Shown here piece by piece: positions 17,373 to 26,249 of a stretch of 64,000 nt of DNA. The DNA comes from Chitinophagales bacterium. Its GTDB lineage: Bacteria > Bacteroidota > Bacteroidia > Chitinophagales > BACL12. The position numbers and the translations under genes are program-made. The stretch is taken from the NCBI GenBank assembly GCA_020636645.1, contig JACJXO010000008.1, positions 41,691 to 105,690 of the forward strand. The letters run 5' to 3'. The notes beneath the pieces were generated by a model. The model saw only the letters and a list, made by a program, of their open reading frames with translations. It was not told the DNA's origin and made no database searches. How positions within the stretch are numbered: position 1 is the first letter of the stretch; each line of letters starts with the position of its first letter.

Positions 17373-19844
17373 ATGGAGGAGATACAATCCCCCGTAGTTC
17401 AGGCGATCAATCCCTGGATGGGACAAACCGGACATTTTCTGGTGCTGCTTGCTTTGGTTGGTGCTGCATGGTCGGCAGTATGTTACTGGCTTTCCGTTCG
17501 TGAAAAGGATCTGACAAGCAGCCTCGAATGGCGAAGGATGGCCCGCTGGGGTTTTCTGACCCATGCCGCTTCTATTGCAGGTATGGTGCTAGTGCTGTTC
17601 TTCATGATCTTCGGTCACCATTTTGAATACCAGTATGTCTGGCAGCATTCCAGTCGCGATCTGCCAATGAAATATATCCTGTCCTGTTTCTGGGAAGGGC
17701 AGGAGGGCAGCTTTCTGCTTTGGTCCTTCTGGGTCATGGTGCTGGGGCTTGTGCTGATGCGCAGGTCGGGCGAATGGGAAGGAAGAACGATGTCCATCCT
17801 GTCTTTGCAGCAGGTATTTCTGTTGTCATTTCTTACTGGTGTTTATGTGTTCGGTAAGAAGATTGGCTCTTCACCATTTTTGCTGCTGGAGGATGCACTG
17901 ACTCAGGATCCTGTTTTCCTTTTCAGCGATTATATGCAGTTCATCCAGGACGGGACAGGCCTGAACGCCTTGTTGCAGAATTACTGGATGGTGATCCACC
18001 CGCCGGTGTTGTTTCTGGGTTTTGCCAGTATTACTGTTCCTTTTGTATATGCCATGGCCGGTTTGTGGTCTGGCAGATACAAAGATTGGATAGCACCGGC
18101 TATTCCATATAGTCTGTTCTCCGGGATGGTGCTTGGTACCGGTATCCTGATGGGAGGAGCATGGGCCTATGAAGCACTGAGCTTCGGTGGTTTCTGGGCA
18201 TGGGATCCGGTAGAGAATGCCAGCCTCATTCCCTGGCTGGTCATTGTTGCTGCTTTGCATACTATGCTGGTTTCAAAGTCAACCGGTCATGCACTGCGTG
18301 CCAACTTCATTCTGGTTTCTTTGTCCTTTTTCTTTGTGTTGTATGCAAGTTTCCTGACCAGGTCTGGCATCCTGGGCGATACCAGCGTGCATTCCTTCGT
18401 GGTTAGCGGACTGGAGAATCACCTGTTGTTGTATTTGTTTGTGTTTACGTTCATTTCCTGTTGGCTTATCATTCGCCACTGGAAGAAGATCCCTGCAGAG
18501 AAGAAGGAAGAAGCAACTGCTTCCAGAGAATTCTGGATGTTCATCGGATCTCTGGTGCTGTTATTCTCAGCACTGCATGTCATCTTCTTTACCAGTATTC
18601 CCGCTTTCAATCACCTGTTCGCCTGGATCAACAGGATCATTGGAACTGCTATCAAGACAGATTTCACGGCACCGGTAGATCCGGTCCATTATTATACCAA
18701 TGTGCAGATATGGGTAGCCATCATCATTGCGGTGCTGACGGCCTTCGGGCAGTTTCTGCGATACAGGCAGTCAGATATGAAGAAATTCTGGCGTTCGCTG
18801 ATCATTTCTTTCGGCTTGACCATTCCTGTTACCATCTTTTCTGCAAGAGCCCTGGAGTATCCATTGTTCCTTCGGTCAGGCAATATTCCATTACCTGACC
18901 CCTGGGTGCTGCTGTTGTTTATGTCCACCTTTACAGTCCTGGCCAACCTGCAGTACTTCATCACAGTAATGAAGGGAAGGGTGCGTGTATCGGGTGGTTC
19001 GGTTTCGCATGTTGGCTTTGGCATTCTCTTGCTTGGTATCCTGATTTCCAATGCCAGTCAGCAGGTCATTTCGAAGAATACCATGGGCATCAATTATGGT
19101 GATTCATTCGATCAGGAGTTCAAGCGTGACAATATCCTTTTGTACAAAGACTCTCCTGTGGTCATGGGGCAGTATCTGGTTACCTATGCAGGCGATAGTA
19201 CTGACAACAGAAAGACATTTTATAAGGTCAGATATGAAAAATTGGATGACAAGACCGGCGAGGTCTCTTCTTCATTCATATTGTATCCTTATCTGCTGAC
19301 AGATAAAAAATCGCAGCAGCTCAATCCCAACCCTGACACCAAGCATTATCTGACACATGATGTATTCACACATGTATCTTCTATACCAGCCAGGAACCAG
19401 CCGGCCCAGGATGTGATAGAGAAGGATCACACCATTCATATGGGAGATACGATCTGGCTGAGCAAGACCGCCTTGGTGCTGGACAGGATCAATATGTATC
19501 AGACAGGAGATACCATTGCAGCCGGGGCTCAGTTCCGTGAACTCAACGGGAATGAATCAGCAGTAGTGGAGCCGCAATTCCTGATATACGGCAGTCAGAC
19601 AGGTACCCTGCCTGCTGAGTTGGTATATGCCGGAGGAACCATCGTTTTTCAGATGATACAGCCGGAAACCGATACCTTTATTTTTCAGACCAGAGAACAG
19701 AATGTTCCGCAAGACTGGATCATCATGAAAGCCATCGTGTTCCCGATGATCAATCTGGTCTGGCTTGGTATGATCGTCCTGGCCATTGGCTTTGCCATCA
19801 GCATGCGCAAACGTCTGGAGGATCTCCGGCGAAGAAAGGGCTGA
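17373..19844 (+). CDS. ccmF: Cytochrome c haem lyase subunit CcmF
   Basis: An 823-residue polytopic membrane protein of the haem-handling superfamily. The WWD-type motif is clear (SFGGFWAWDPVENASLIPW), preceded by the HPPVLFLGFA segment with a haem-ligand His. Many membrane helices occupy residues about 20-530. A large periplasmic region (about 570-785) precedes a final helix. CcmF with CcmH attaches haem to CxxCH motifs of exported cytochromes. It is longer than typical enterobacterial CcmF (about 650 residues), mainly through the late soluble region. It is co-transcribed with ccmE. ccmA, B, C and H are not in the window. Confidence 0.93.
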   Translation: MEEIQSPVVQAINPWMGQTGHFLVLLALVGAAWSAVCYWLSVREKDLTSSLEWRRMARWGFLTHAASIAGMVLVLFFMIFGHHFEYQYVWQHSSRDLPMKYILSCFWEGQEGSFLLWSFWVMVLGLVLMRRSGEWEGRTMSILSLQQVFLLSFLTGVYVFGKKIGSSPFLLLEDALTQDPVFLFSDYMQFIQDGTGLNALLQNYWMVIHPPVLFLGFASITVPFVYAMAGLWSGRYKDWIAPAIPYSLFSGMVLGTGILMGGAWAYEALSFGGFWAWDPVENASLIPWLVIVAALHTMLVSKSTGHALRANFILVSLSFFFVLYASFLTRSGILGDTSVHSFVVSGLENHLLLYLFVFTFISCWLIIRHWKKIPAEKKEEATASREFWMFIGSLVLLFSALHVIFFTSIPAFNHLFAWINRIIGTAIKTDFTAPVDPVHYYTNVQIWVAIIIAVLTAFGQFLRYRQSDMKKFWRSLIISFGLTIPVTIFSARALEYPLFLRSGNIPLPDPWVLLLFMSTFTVLANLQYFITVMKGRVRVSGGSVSHVGFGILLLGILISNASQQVISKNTMGINYGDSFDQEFKRDNILLYKDSPVVMGQYLVTYAGDSTDNRKTFYKVRYEKLDDKTGEVSSSFILYPYLLTDKKSQQLNPNPDTKHYLTHDVFTHVSSIPARNQPAQDVIEKDHTIHMGDTIWLSKTALVLDRINMYQTGDTIAAGAQFRELNGNESAVVEPQFLIYGSQTGTLPAELVYAGGTIVFQMIQPETDTFIFQTREQNVPQDWIIMKAIVFPMINLVWLGMIVLAIGFAISMRKRLEDLRRRKG

Positions 19845-19845
19845 T

Positions 19846-20631
19846 ATGGATCACACAAAAGACATCCGGGATCTGACCATTGTACTGGCAGGCACTGGCA
19901 GATTGGCCTGGCACTGGCCTGATATGCTGGCACTGGCTGGTTTGCGGGTAGCATATGTGTTAGGCAGAAGTACTGATGGCGTACAGGAACTGGCAGCAAA
20001 GGCAGGATCATTTGGTATTACAGATCCAGCCCATCTGCCTCAGGCAGAAGATCTTTTTGTGATCCTTGCGGTAAGTGACGCCGCCATTCAGGAAGTAGCA
20101 GGTTCTCTCAAAGGAGAGCGACGTATGATGATACACTGTTCCGGTTCTGCTGTTTCAGAGGGAATTACAGATGGGGTATGTTATCCGCTTCAAACATTTT
20201 CACGTGAACGTCAACCTGCATATAACAACATTCCATTTTTTCTGACTGCATACAGACCTGATACAGAAGCGATCCTGAAACAACTGGTGCTGATGATCAA
20301 CGGGAAATTCCGTTTCATTGATGATGATACAAGATCGCGGCTGCATCTGGCAGCTGTGGTGGTCAATAATTTTACCAATCACCTGGTACAGCTTGCTTCA
20401 GAGTATCTGCATGGTGCTGGCATGTCATACCAGGACCTGCTTCCGTTGCTGGAAGAAACTGTTTACAAACTGGAAGAAATGGATCCCGGATCAGCACAGA
20501 CCGGACCTGCAGTTCGCAGAGATCTTGAAGTAATCAGCAAACATCTGCAAATGCTGCAGAACCATCCTGCTCTGCAAGATGTTTATGAATTGATGTCGCG
20601 AAATCTGCAGGAAAAGTACAGGCATCACTAA
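19846..20631 (+). CDS. DUF2520 Rossmann-fold oxidoreductase-like protein
   Basis: A 261-residue cytosolic protein. The N-terminal Rossmann domain starts LTIVLAGTGRLAWHWPDMLA, and the C-terminal DUF2520 helical domain includes HLAAVVVNNFTNHLVQLAS. The family resembles 6-phosphogluconate dehydrogenase or ketopantoate reductase-type enzymes (NAD(P)-binding N-terminus, helical C-terminus), but no substrate is established. The dinucleotide loop here reads GTGRLAWH rather than GxGxxA/G, a common variation in this group. The ATG follows the ccmF stop by 1 nt, giving tight coupling. An in-frame start at 19786 would lie inside ccmF and is rejected. Confidence 0.82.
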   Translation: MDHTKDIRDLTIVLAGTGRLAWHWPDMLALAGLRVAYVLGRSTDGVQELAAKAGSFGITDPAHLPQAEDLFVILAVSDAAIQEVAGSLKGERRMMIHCSGSAVSEGITDGVCYPLQTFSRERQPAYNNIPFFLTAYRPDTEAILKQLVLMINGKFRFIDDDTRSRLHLAAVVVNNFTNHLVQLASEYLHGAGMSYQDLLPLLEETVYKLEEMDPGSAQTGPAVRRDLEVISKHLQMLQNHPALQDVYELMSRNLQEKYRHH

Positions 20632-20636
20632 CTTTG
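20629..20636 (+). promoter_or_regulatory. -7 promoter element (TAACTTTG) ahead of fdx
   Basis: A full TAnnTTTG match that begins in the stop codon region of the DUF2520 gene, 9 nt before the ferredoxin ATG. It could give the fdx-iscX-UbiA-maf genes their own nearly leaderless transcript. Confidence 0.45.
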
Positions 20637-20645
20637 CACCGCATT

Positions 20646-20981
20646 ATGGGAAATTACAGCATCAGGTTTGTGTTTGAAGACGGAAGTGAGCCGATAACCG
20701 TGGAAGCCAAAACCGGCAGGACCATTCTGGAAGTGGCCCTGCTGAATGATATAGAACTCAACCACAATTGCGGCGGCGTTTGCGCATGCAGCACTTGTCA
20801 TGTTTACATAGAAAAAGGCATGGAATCGCTGGAAGAGATCACAGACAAGGAAGAGGATTTCGTTGACCGGGCCAGAGATCCCAGGCTACATTCACGTCTC
20901 AGTTGCCAGTGCGACCTGCTGGAAGGGGATGGAGAGATCGAGGTCATCGTTCCGGATCAAAGCACCATCATCGCATCATAA
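20646..20981 (+). CDS. fdx: ISC-type [2Fe-2S] ferredoxin
   Basis: A 111-residue adrenodoxin/ISC-type ferredoxin. The cluster ligands are visible as CGGVCACSTC plus the distal Cys in LSCQCDLL, matching CxxxxxCxxC...C spacing. ISC ferredoxin supplies electrons for [Fe-S] assembly on the scaffold protein. It lies directly before iscX, the same pair order as at the end of classical isc operons, but iscS, iscU and hscAB are not in this window. ATG 20646 is chosen because it starts the beta-grasp strand (YSIRFVFEDG) and follows a -7 box. Confidence 0.9.
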   Translation: MGNYSIRFVFEDGSEPITVEAKTGRTILEVALLNDIELNHNCGGVCACSTCHVYIEKGMESLEEITDKEEDFVDRARDPRLHSRLSCQCDLLEGDGEIEVIVPDQSTIIAS

Positions 20982-20992
20982 TTCAATAAAAC

Positions 20993-21232
20993 ATGGTATT
21001 TGAAGAACCACCTATTCACTGGAACGACTATGAAGATATAGCACTCAAATTGTATGAGCGTTTTGGCGATGATTTCAATGAAGGTAAGATCTACCGCATA
21101 CGATTCACTGAACTCATTGAATGGGTGCTGGAAATAGACGGGTTTCATGGTACCCGTGAAGAATGCAATGAAGGACACCTGGAGATGATTCAAAGCTCCT
21201 GGGTGTATGAATGGCGTGACAACCAGTCCTGA
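20993..21232 (+). CDS. iscX: Fe-S cluster assembly protein IscX
   Basis: A 79-residue acidic protein matching the IscX/YfhJ family: IHWNDYEDIALKLYERFGD, then IYRIRFTELIEWVLEIDGF and a WVYEWRDNQ terminus. IscX binds IscS and iron and modulates cysteine desulfurase activity. It follows the ferredoxin by 11 nt, and its stop codon overlaps the start of the UbiA-like gene by 1 nt (TGATG), so translation is likely coupled. Confidence 0.92.
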   Translation: MVFEEPPIHWNDYEDIALKLYERFGDDFNEGKIYRIRFTELIEWVLEIDGFHGTREECNEGHLEMIQSSWVYEWRDNQS

Positions 21233-22167
21233 TGAACAGGGCATGGCGCATTGTTCGTCCTGTTAATCTGGGTATTGTAGCCCTGACCTTCGTATTTATC
21301 CGCCTTTTTCTGTTTCAGCCTGTAACAAAGAATGGCAGCCCTTCTCTGTATTTGCAGAACTGGGAGTACAGTCTGCTTGCAATAAGTGTCATCCTGATCA
21401 CAGCCGCCGGCTATATCATCAATGACATTCGCGATGTAGAAGCTGACCGCATCAACAAACCAGACCGCCAGTTTGTGGGCAGTTCTGTGAGTGAAAGCCT
21501 TGCGTGGAGATACTATTTCATTCTCACCATTGCAGGTTTGATTTCAGGGCTGTTCATTTCATTGCGTGTGGGGCGACTACCTTTATTCGGAGTGCATGTG
21601 ATGGCCGTGCTGCTCCTCTATTTATATGCAGGGTTTCTCAAAAGGGTAGCGTTGGCAGGCAACCTGACGGTGTCTGTTCTGATAGCGATCAGTGTGCTTA
21701 CCCCGGCAGTTTTTGAACCTGCTTTTTATGAAGTGGAAAACCTGTCTGAGTATCAAACTGCGGCTTACGTATGGAAATGGGTGGCAGGGTTGGCAGTATT
21801 CAGTTTCCTGCTGACCCTTCCGAGAGAACTGGTAAAAGATCTGGAAGATCTGGAGGGCGACAGGCTGGCGGGGTTCAGAACTTTTCCTGCTCTGGCGGGC
21901 GAACAGGCCACTCGTGTACTGGTCATTTGTTGGCTTGTGGTAGTTTCAGCACTGACAGTATATACCAGCAGGTATCTCTGGCTGTTCTATGATGACAGAT
22001 CATTCCTTGTTATTGGCGGAGTGATGATGTTCGGTTTGTGCTGGATGATGCTCGTGCTCAGCAAACCGGTCACCCTGCAGCTGAATCATCTTGTAAGCCT
22101 GGTCAGCAAGTTGATGCTCTTGCCGGGCCTGCTTTCCTTGTGGGTGCAATACCTGATAATCAAATGA
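21232..22167 (+). CDS. UbiA-superfamily prenyltransferase, probably geranylgeranylglycerol-phosphate type
   Basis: A 311-residue membrane protein with about eight helices. The first aspartate-rich motif is NDIRDVEADRINKPDR and the second KDLEDLEGDR, both complete for Mg-diphosphate binding. Proteins of this subgroup in Bacteroidota are usually named (S)-2,3-di-O-geranylgeranylglyceryl phosphate synthase-like; whether they make archaeal-type lipids, or prenylate a quinone or other acceptor, is not settled by sequence. It overlaps iscX by 1 nt and maf by 4 nt, so it lies mid-operon. UbiA/MenA-type quinone function is the main alternative. Confidence 0.8.
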   Translation: MNRAWRIVRPVNLGIVALTFVFIRLFLFQPVTKNGSPSLYLQNWEYSLLAISVILITAAGYIINDIRDVEADRINKPDRQFVGSSVSESLAWRYYFILTIAGLISGLFISLRVGRLPLFGVHVMAVLLLYLYAGFLKRVALAGNLTVSVLIAISVLTPAVFEPAFYEVENLSEYQTAAYVWKWVAGLAVFSFLLTLPRELVKDLEDLEGDRLAGFRTFPALAGEQATRVLVICWLVVVSALTVYTSRYLWLFYDDRSFLVIGGVMMFGLCWMMLVLSKPVTLQLNHLVSLVSKLMLLPGLLSLWVQYLIIK

Positions 22168-22748
22168 ATAAAGTGCAAATATATCTTGCTTCCGGATCAC
22201 CCAGAAGGCAACAGATCCTTCGTGATGCAGGCTTTGATTTTCAGCTCTGGAAAATGGATGTGGATGAACAGTTTCCACCTGAGATGCCGGCAGAAGATGT
22301 GCCATCTTATCTGGCAGCAAAAAAAATGTATGCAGCAGCCAGACAGCTGCATGATAAAGACGGGGTCATCATCACTGCAGACACCGTGGTCATACTCAAC
22401 GGTCGCATCATAGGAAAGCCGGAAGATGAAGCAGATGCCTGTAATATACTCAGCAGACTTGCTGGCCAGACACATACGGTCATCACAGCGGTTTGTTTGC
22501 GAAAAGGAGCTTCTGAACAGATCATAACGTCAGAAACCAAAGTGTTTATGCTGCCCATGTCAATGGAAGAGATCAGACATTATGTGGTCACTGCCAGGCC
22601 GCTGGATAAGGCCGGTGCCTATGCCATTCAGGAATGGGTAGGGCTTGCCAGGATCAGCAGAATAGAAGGCGATTATTATAATGTGGTGGGCTTTCCAATG
22701 AGTGCGGTATATCCGCATCTGAAAGCATTACTCGAAGAATCCGACTGA
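22164..22748 (+). CDS. maf: Maf-like nucleoside triphosphate pyrophosphatase
   Basis: A 194-residue protein of standard Maf length: N-terminal substrate motif YLASGSPRRQQILRDAG, central IITADTVVILNGRIIGKP with the catalytic Asp, and the C-terminal AGAYAIQEWVGLARISRIEG segment. Maf proteins hydrolyse dTTP, UTP or modified nucleotides to the monophosphate and are linked to nucleotide sanitation and division arrest. The start ATG overlaps the upstream stop (ATGA). It is the last gene of the operon and its 3' end overlaps the convergent ATP-grasp-like gene by 21 nt. Confidence 0.92.
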   Translation: MNKVQIYLASGSPRRQQILRDAGFDFQLWKMDVDEQFPPEMPAEDVPSYLAAKKMYAAARQLHDKDGVIITADTVVILNGRIIGKPEDEADACNILSRLAGQTHTVITAVCLRKGASEQIITSETKVFMLPMSMEEIRHYVVTARPLDKAGAYAIQEWVGLARISRIEGDYYNVVGFPMSAVYPHLKALLEESD

Positions 22749-23909
22749 TCCGCCTACCCAGTCTTTATTCTTGTTGAAGTTCACGCCAATCATCACTCCT
22801 TTACTAAGTCTGACCAGATTGATCACCAGTCTTGGGCGAGGGCTGTCTTTTTCCCATATATACATCATGCGCACTTCAAATTTGGCAGGAACGTCAGGAG
22901 TCTGAATAACAGGTTCATACTGCACTTTCTTTTGCAGAATGAAATGTTCAGGATGTTCCAGAGAACTGATATCATCACGCTGCACATCAAACTTCACACC
23001 GGCGCCTGCAAAAGAGAACAGGGGTTTGAGGACATAATTTTCCAGGTCATCCGGAATGACTGGTAATTCATGCACGAAATGCGTTTCAGGAACGAAACGG
23101 CTGCGCAGCATGGGCATGGTATATTTACTGATACGGAAGAACCAGTTGGGATGACTCACCCATTCCACGTTGACAGGTTCTGTCTTGTTCCAGTCATACC
23201 GAAGATCTTTTCTTGCTTCCAGCTCGTCGAAAATGAGCCGGTCATATATACGGTGCACGTTGATCTTCTGCCCGTCTCTTTCGTACCACAGATCATTTCC
23301 TGACCGATGCAGCTCAGTAATGCACACCGGCTCAATACCGGTCATGAACTTGGTATCCCAGAAATCAACCCAGGTCTTCTGTTTGTTGGGTTCAATATCC
23401 AGCAGGATCACGTTCTCTGCTTTATGATCACCCAGCAGGGTGCGGCGAAGCAGGTCTTCATATTCCAGGTCTTCCAGTGAAAACAAGTGGCTCATATGAC
23501 CCGGAATGTCGAAGAAACGCCGGTATCCTCTGGCCATAGCATGCTGATGCCCGTACAATGATGCAAAGCCCTGCATCTCGATCAGCTGCGGAAGGATCTC
23601 ATCACCCACTTTGCAGATGCCGAAGTCAATGGCCAGAAAAGTGGTGTGGTCATCCTCTCCGGGCACCCGCAGGTGGTCAGGAATGGAGGCTTCAGTAGCT
23701 TCCTTAAACCCCGGCTGTACGAGGGTGTCTATGACCTCTTCGCCAGCCTGGATGAGCAGGTTGCGCAGCCATTCCGGAACAAAGACAGGCGTTTCACATA
23801 CCTTGAATTCAATCGGTTGATGGAAATGTTCCCACAAACTCCGGAAGAACTGATCATAGGCCTCCTGTGTGAATTTCCCGTTGTATTGCCGGCGAATATC
23901 TTGGATCAT
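22728..23909 (-). CDS. Putative ATP-grasp ligase paired with an amidotransferase
   Basis: A 393-residue soluble protein I cannot match to a named enzyme. Features fit an ATP-grasp fold: a Lys-Pro-rich glycine loop (YVLKPLFSFAGAGV, about 292-305), then ILQKKVQYEP (about 324-333, the usual hinge/adenine position), a basic strand (KFEVRMMYIW, about 343-352) and a terminal Asn-rich Mg site (GVNFNKNKDWVGGSVGFF, about 375-392). The middle (FSLEDLEYEDLL, INVHRIYDRLIFDEL) recalls circularly permuted ATP-grasp proteins. It starts 1 nt after the stop of an upstream class I glutamine amidotransferase. Together they could form an amide-bond-forming ligase fed by glutamine-derived ammonia. That role is inference. 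Confidence 0.6.
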   Translation of the reverse strand: MIQDIRRQYNGKFTQEAYDQFFRSLWEHFHQPIEFKVCETPVFVPEWLRNLLIQAGEEVIDTLVQPGFKEATEASIPDHLRVPGEDDHTTFLAIDFGICKVGDEILPQLIEMQGFASLYGHQHAMARGYRRFFDIPGHMSHLFSLEDLEYEDLLRRTLLGDHKAENVILLDIEPNKQKTWVDFWDTKFMTGIEPVCITELHRSGNDLWYERDGQKINVHRIYDRLIFDELEARKDLRYDWNKTEPVNVEWVSHPNWFFRISKYTMPMLRSRFVPETHFVHELPVIPDDLENYVLKPLFSFAGAGVKFDVQRDDISSLEHPEHFILQKKVQYEPVIQTPDVPAKFEVRMMYIWEKDSPRPRLVINLVRLSKGVMIGVNFNKNKDWVGGSVGFFE

Positions 23910-23910
23910 C

Positions 23911-24729
23911 TCAGGTCAAACTTAAAGTTTCTCTGGCATCTCGCAGGAATGCCGGTAATAATGCTTCATGGGTGAGCGGTATCTTATCCGGATCACTCAG
24001 ATGCATGATCATCTCTTCCAGTTTCCAGTCGCCGTGATGCTCCAGCACATGTTGCTTCTTTTCAGGCATCTTAAAATAATGCAGCATACCACTGGCATCA
24101 GCTTCCGGATGAAACTGGGTCATATAAATATAAGGGGTGAGGCGCATGGCCATGATGGCCCGCTCATACGGAACATGGTCTCTGCGTTTTTCAATGGCCA
24201 GCACCACCGCATCGTGGCTGATCACTTCTTCAGCATTGGGTTGAATGAGCTGCCATTCTCTGGAATCTACGGCATAAAAAGGATCCGGCAGGGTTCTGAA
24301 GTAAGGGTCTTTCCTGGCGTTTTCCGTCTTGTGGATGTTGAAAACACCAAAGGCAGTTGACTTCCGCTTACAGACCTTCCCCAGGTTGAAGTGTCTTGCC
24401 AGTAATTGAAAGGAGTGACAAATGGCGAACACATATTTCTTCTCTTCCTGACTGTTGGCGTTGTTATTCCAGATGCCGTCCATGAGCTGGAAAAAGTCCT
24501 GCTCCCATTGTTTGTCTTCGCCGTCATAGGGGCTGCCCGGGCCTCCGGTAGAGATATAGACATCATAATCCAGGCCAGGTACTTCACCTTTCCCCCTGAC
24601 ATCATATACATTCCATTCTGCCTTCAGGTACTCTTCAGACACGATCTCTTTGATATTCCGCAACCCTTCGTTCGGATGGTTATTATACATATCCAGGATG
24701 GCAATGCGGAAAGGTCTCTTCGCACTCAT
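23911..24729 (-). CDS. Class I (type 1) glutamine amidotransferase
   Basis: A 272-residue GMP synthase-like amidotransferase domain with full catalytic equipment: the oxyanion loop GGPGSP (about 62-67), nucleophile Cys104 in AICHSFQLL, and His207/Glu209 in QFHPEA. It would release ammonia from glutamine. An extra C-terminal stretch (about 215-272) is absent from minimal domains. The partner is the ATP-grasp-like gene 1 nt downstream rather than guaA, so the product is probably not GMP. A full -7 element (24746-24753) lies 16 nt upstream of the start, marking this as the first gene of a two-gene operon. Confidence 0.85.
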   Translation of the reverse strand: MSAKRPFRIAILDMYNNHPNEGLRNIKEIVSEEYLKAEWNVYDVRGKGEVPGLDYDVYISTGGPGSPYDGEDKQWEQDFFQLMDGIWNNNANSQEEKKYVFAICHSFQLLARHFNLGKVCKRKSTAFGVFNIHKTENARKDPYFRTLPDPFYAVDSREWQLIQPNAEEVISHDAVVLAIEKRRDHVPYERAIMAMRLTPYIYMTQFHPEADASGMLHYFKMPEKKQHVLEHHGDWKLEEMIMHLSDPDKIPLTHEALLPAFLRDARETLSLT

Positions 24730-24745
24730 ACAACACGATCAGCCA

Positions 24746-24753
24746 CAAAGGTA
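24746..24753 (-). promoter_or_regulatory. -7 promoter element (TACCTTTG, reverse strand)
   Basis: A full TAnnTTTG match upstream of the amidotransferase gene. The predicted leader is about 10 nt. Confidence 0.5.
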
Positions 24754-24794
24754 AGTTCCTTCTTATTCTTTATAGACCAGGAATGTACACACCC

Positions 24795-25640
24795 TTATTC
24801 GTGGAAGATCAGCATCGGTATGCGGGCATGCAATGCCATGGAACGGGTATGGCTGCCGTTGAGGAACTCCGGCCAGTAATGCTTCTGTCGCATCATGGCC
24901 AGCATATCCAGATTGTGCTCCTGAATGAAATACTCCAGACCGTCTAGTATGCGCAGATTTTCCTGCAGGTAGAAGGTGATCCGCCCTTCCGTGATCTCTG
25001 TGCTGTACATCTCTTCCAGTTCACGAAGGATGTCATATTCCACATCCAGATTGGAATCATGCACGTGGAAGCAGTACACACGGGCATCATACAGTCTGGC
25101 AAAGTCCAGCAGCCGGGTGATCAGGGCACCATCGTCCAGGCTGAAATCTGTTGCATAGCCTATGCGCTGAAACTGATGCAAAGGCTGGTGTTCCGGAAGG
25201 GTAATGACCGGACGGTTGGTGTGGCGCAATATGGCATTGACAGTGCCTCCAAACAGTACGCGGTTTACCAAGGGTACATCACGAACACTTGTTACGATAT
25301 AGGCTGCATCCAGTTCTTCTGCTGCTCTGGCGATCTCTTCTCCATGAAAACCGATGCGCACTTCTTCCTGCAGACCAACATTACGCTGATCCAGGTGGAA
25401 CCTGGTGTTCAGCTCATCACGGAATGCAGCTATCCTGTTGTGGACCATCGTATCCATGTCTGCCAGCAAGGTGTCTGTTACCATTGACATGCCGGCATCG
25501 TCATAAGCAGGACTGATGATAGGCGGGTTCTCTATATGGATCAACGTTACCGGTAACCCGGTCTTTTCTGCCAGTACGGCCACCATACCAAAAGCATTGG
25601 CAGAAGCTTCACTGAAGTCGGTTGGAAACAGGATGGTCAT
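24795..25640 (-). CDS. Tandem-domain universal stress protein
   Basis: A 281-residue protein with two UspA-like domains (about 1-147 and 155-281). The first starts MTILFPTDFSEASANAF and the second RIGYATDFSLDDGALI. The first domain ends VLFGGTVNAILRHTNRPVITLP, close to the ATP-binding GxxGx9GS pattern but with GGT in place of GS. The second ends NGSHTRSMALHARIPMLIF. Such tandem Usp proteins are cytosolic and induced by starvation or stress in many bacteria, with no fixed enzymatic role. It diverges from the sigma-factor operon. Confidence 0.9.
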   Translation of the reverse strand: MTILFPTDFSEASANAFGMVAVLAEKTGLPVTLIHIENPPIISPAYDDAGMSMVTDTLLADMDTMVHNRIAAFRDELNTRFHLDQRNVGLQEEVRIGFHGEEIARAAEELDAAYIVTSVRDVPLVNRVLFGGTVNAILRHTNRPVITLPEHQPLHQFQRIGYATDFSLDDGALITRLLDFARLYDARVYCFHVHDSNLDVEYDILRELEEMYSTEITEGRITFYLQENLRILDGLEYFIQEHNLDMLAMMRQKHYWPEFLNGSHTRSMALHARIPMLIFHE

Positions 25641-25760
25641 AGCATTGATTTTCCTTAAATTTAACCTCTCCAGGCCCGAAAAACGGTGATTTCAGTCAGG
25701 TAAATAAAAAATTTACGTTTCCCTGTAACCTTTGCACCCCCTTCAACGACTAACGGACAG

Positions 25761-26249
25761 ATGACAACAACCGAATACAACGAATGCGTTGAATTGTGGG
25801 CGGACGGAGTATTCCGGTTCATCGTCAAAAACCTCAGGCATGAGGAAGATGCAAGAGATGTGGTGCAGAATGCATTTGAAGTTCTTTGGAAGAATCATAG
25901 TGATATAGATGCGGCAAAGGCTAAGTCTTACTTGTTCAGTACCGCGTATCACAACATGATCGATCTGATCCGGAAGCAAAAGCGGGTGGATTATGTGGAA
26001 GAAGTGGAGGAAGGAGCACGGGGTGGAACCTCGGCCTACCAGGTGGACCTGAAAGAGGCGCTGGACAAAGCGCTGGCCAGACTGCCGGAGATACAGCGGA
26101 ATGCGGTACTCCTGCGTGATTATGAAGGCTACAGCTACGAAGAGATCGGAGAGATCCTGGAATTAACGGAATCGCAGGTGAAGGTGTACATCTTCCGGGC
26201 GAGGACAACTTTGAAAAAATATTTGGTCAGTATACATCATCTGATATGA
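25761..26249 (+). CDS. ECF-type RNA polymerase sigma factor
   Basis: A 162-residue sigma-70 family protein with region 2 (about 15-80; HEEDARDVVQNAFEVLWKN and LFSTAYHNMIDLIRKQKR) and region 4 (about 100-155; LPEIQRNAVLLRDYEGYSYE then a helix-turn-helix ending VKVYIFRARTTLKKYL). It would direct transcription of a small regulon, probably including its own operon. The upstream region has a near -7 match (TAACCTTTG) and an AT-rich palindrome (GTAAAT...ATTTAC, 25700-25716). The next gene overlaps by 4 nt and looks like its anti-sigma factor. Confidence 0.92.
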   Translation: MTTTEYNECVELWADGVFRFIVKNLRHEEDARDVVQNAFEVLWKNHSDIDAAKAKSYLFSTAYHNMIDLIRKQKRVDYVEEVEEGARGGTSAYQVDLKEALDKALARLPEIQRNAVLLRDYEGYSYEEIGEILELTESQVKVYIFRARTTLKKYLVSIHHLI

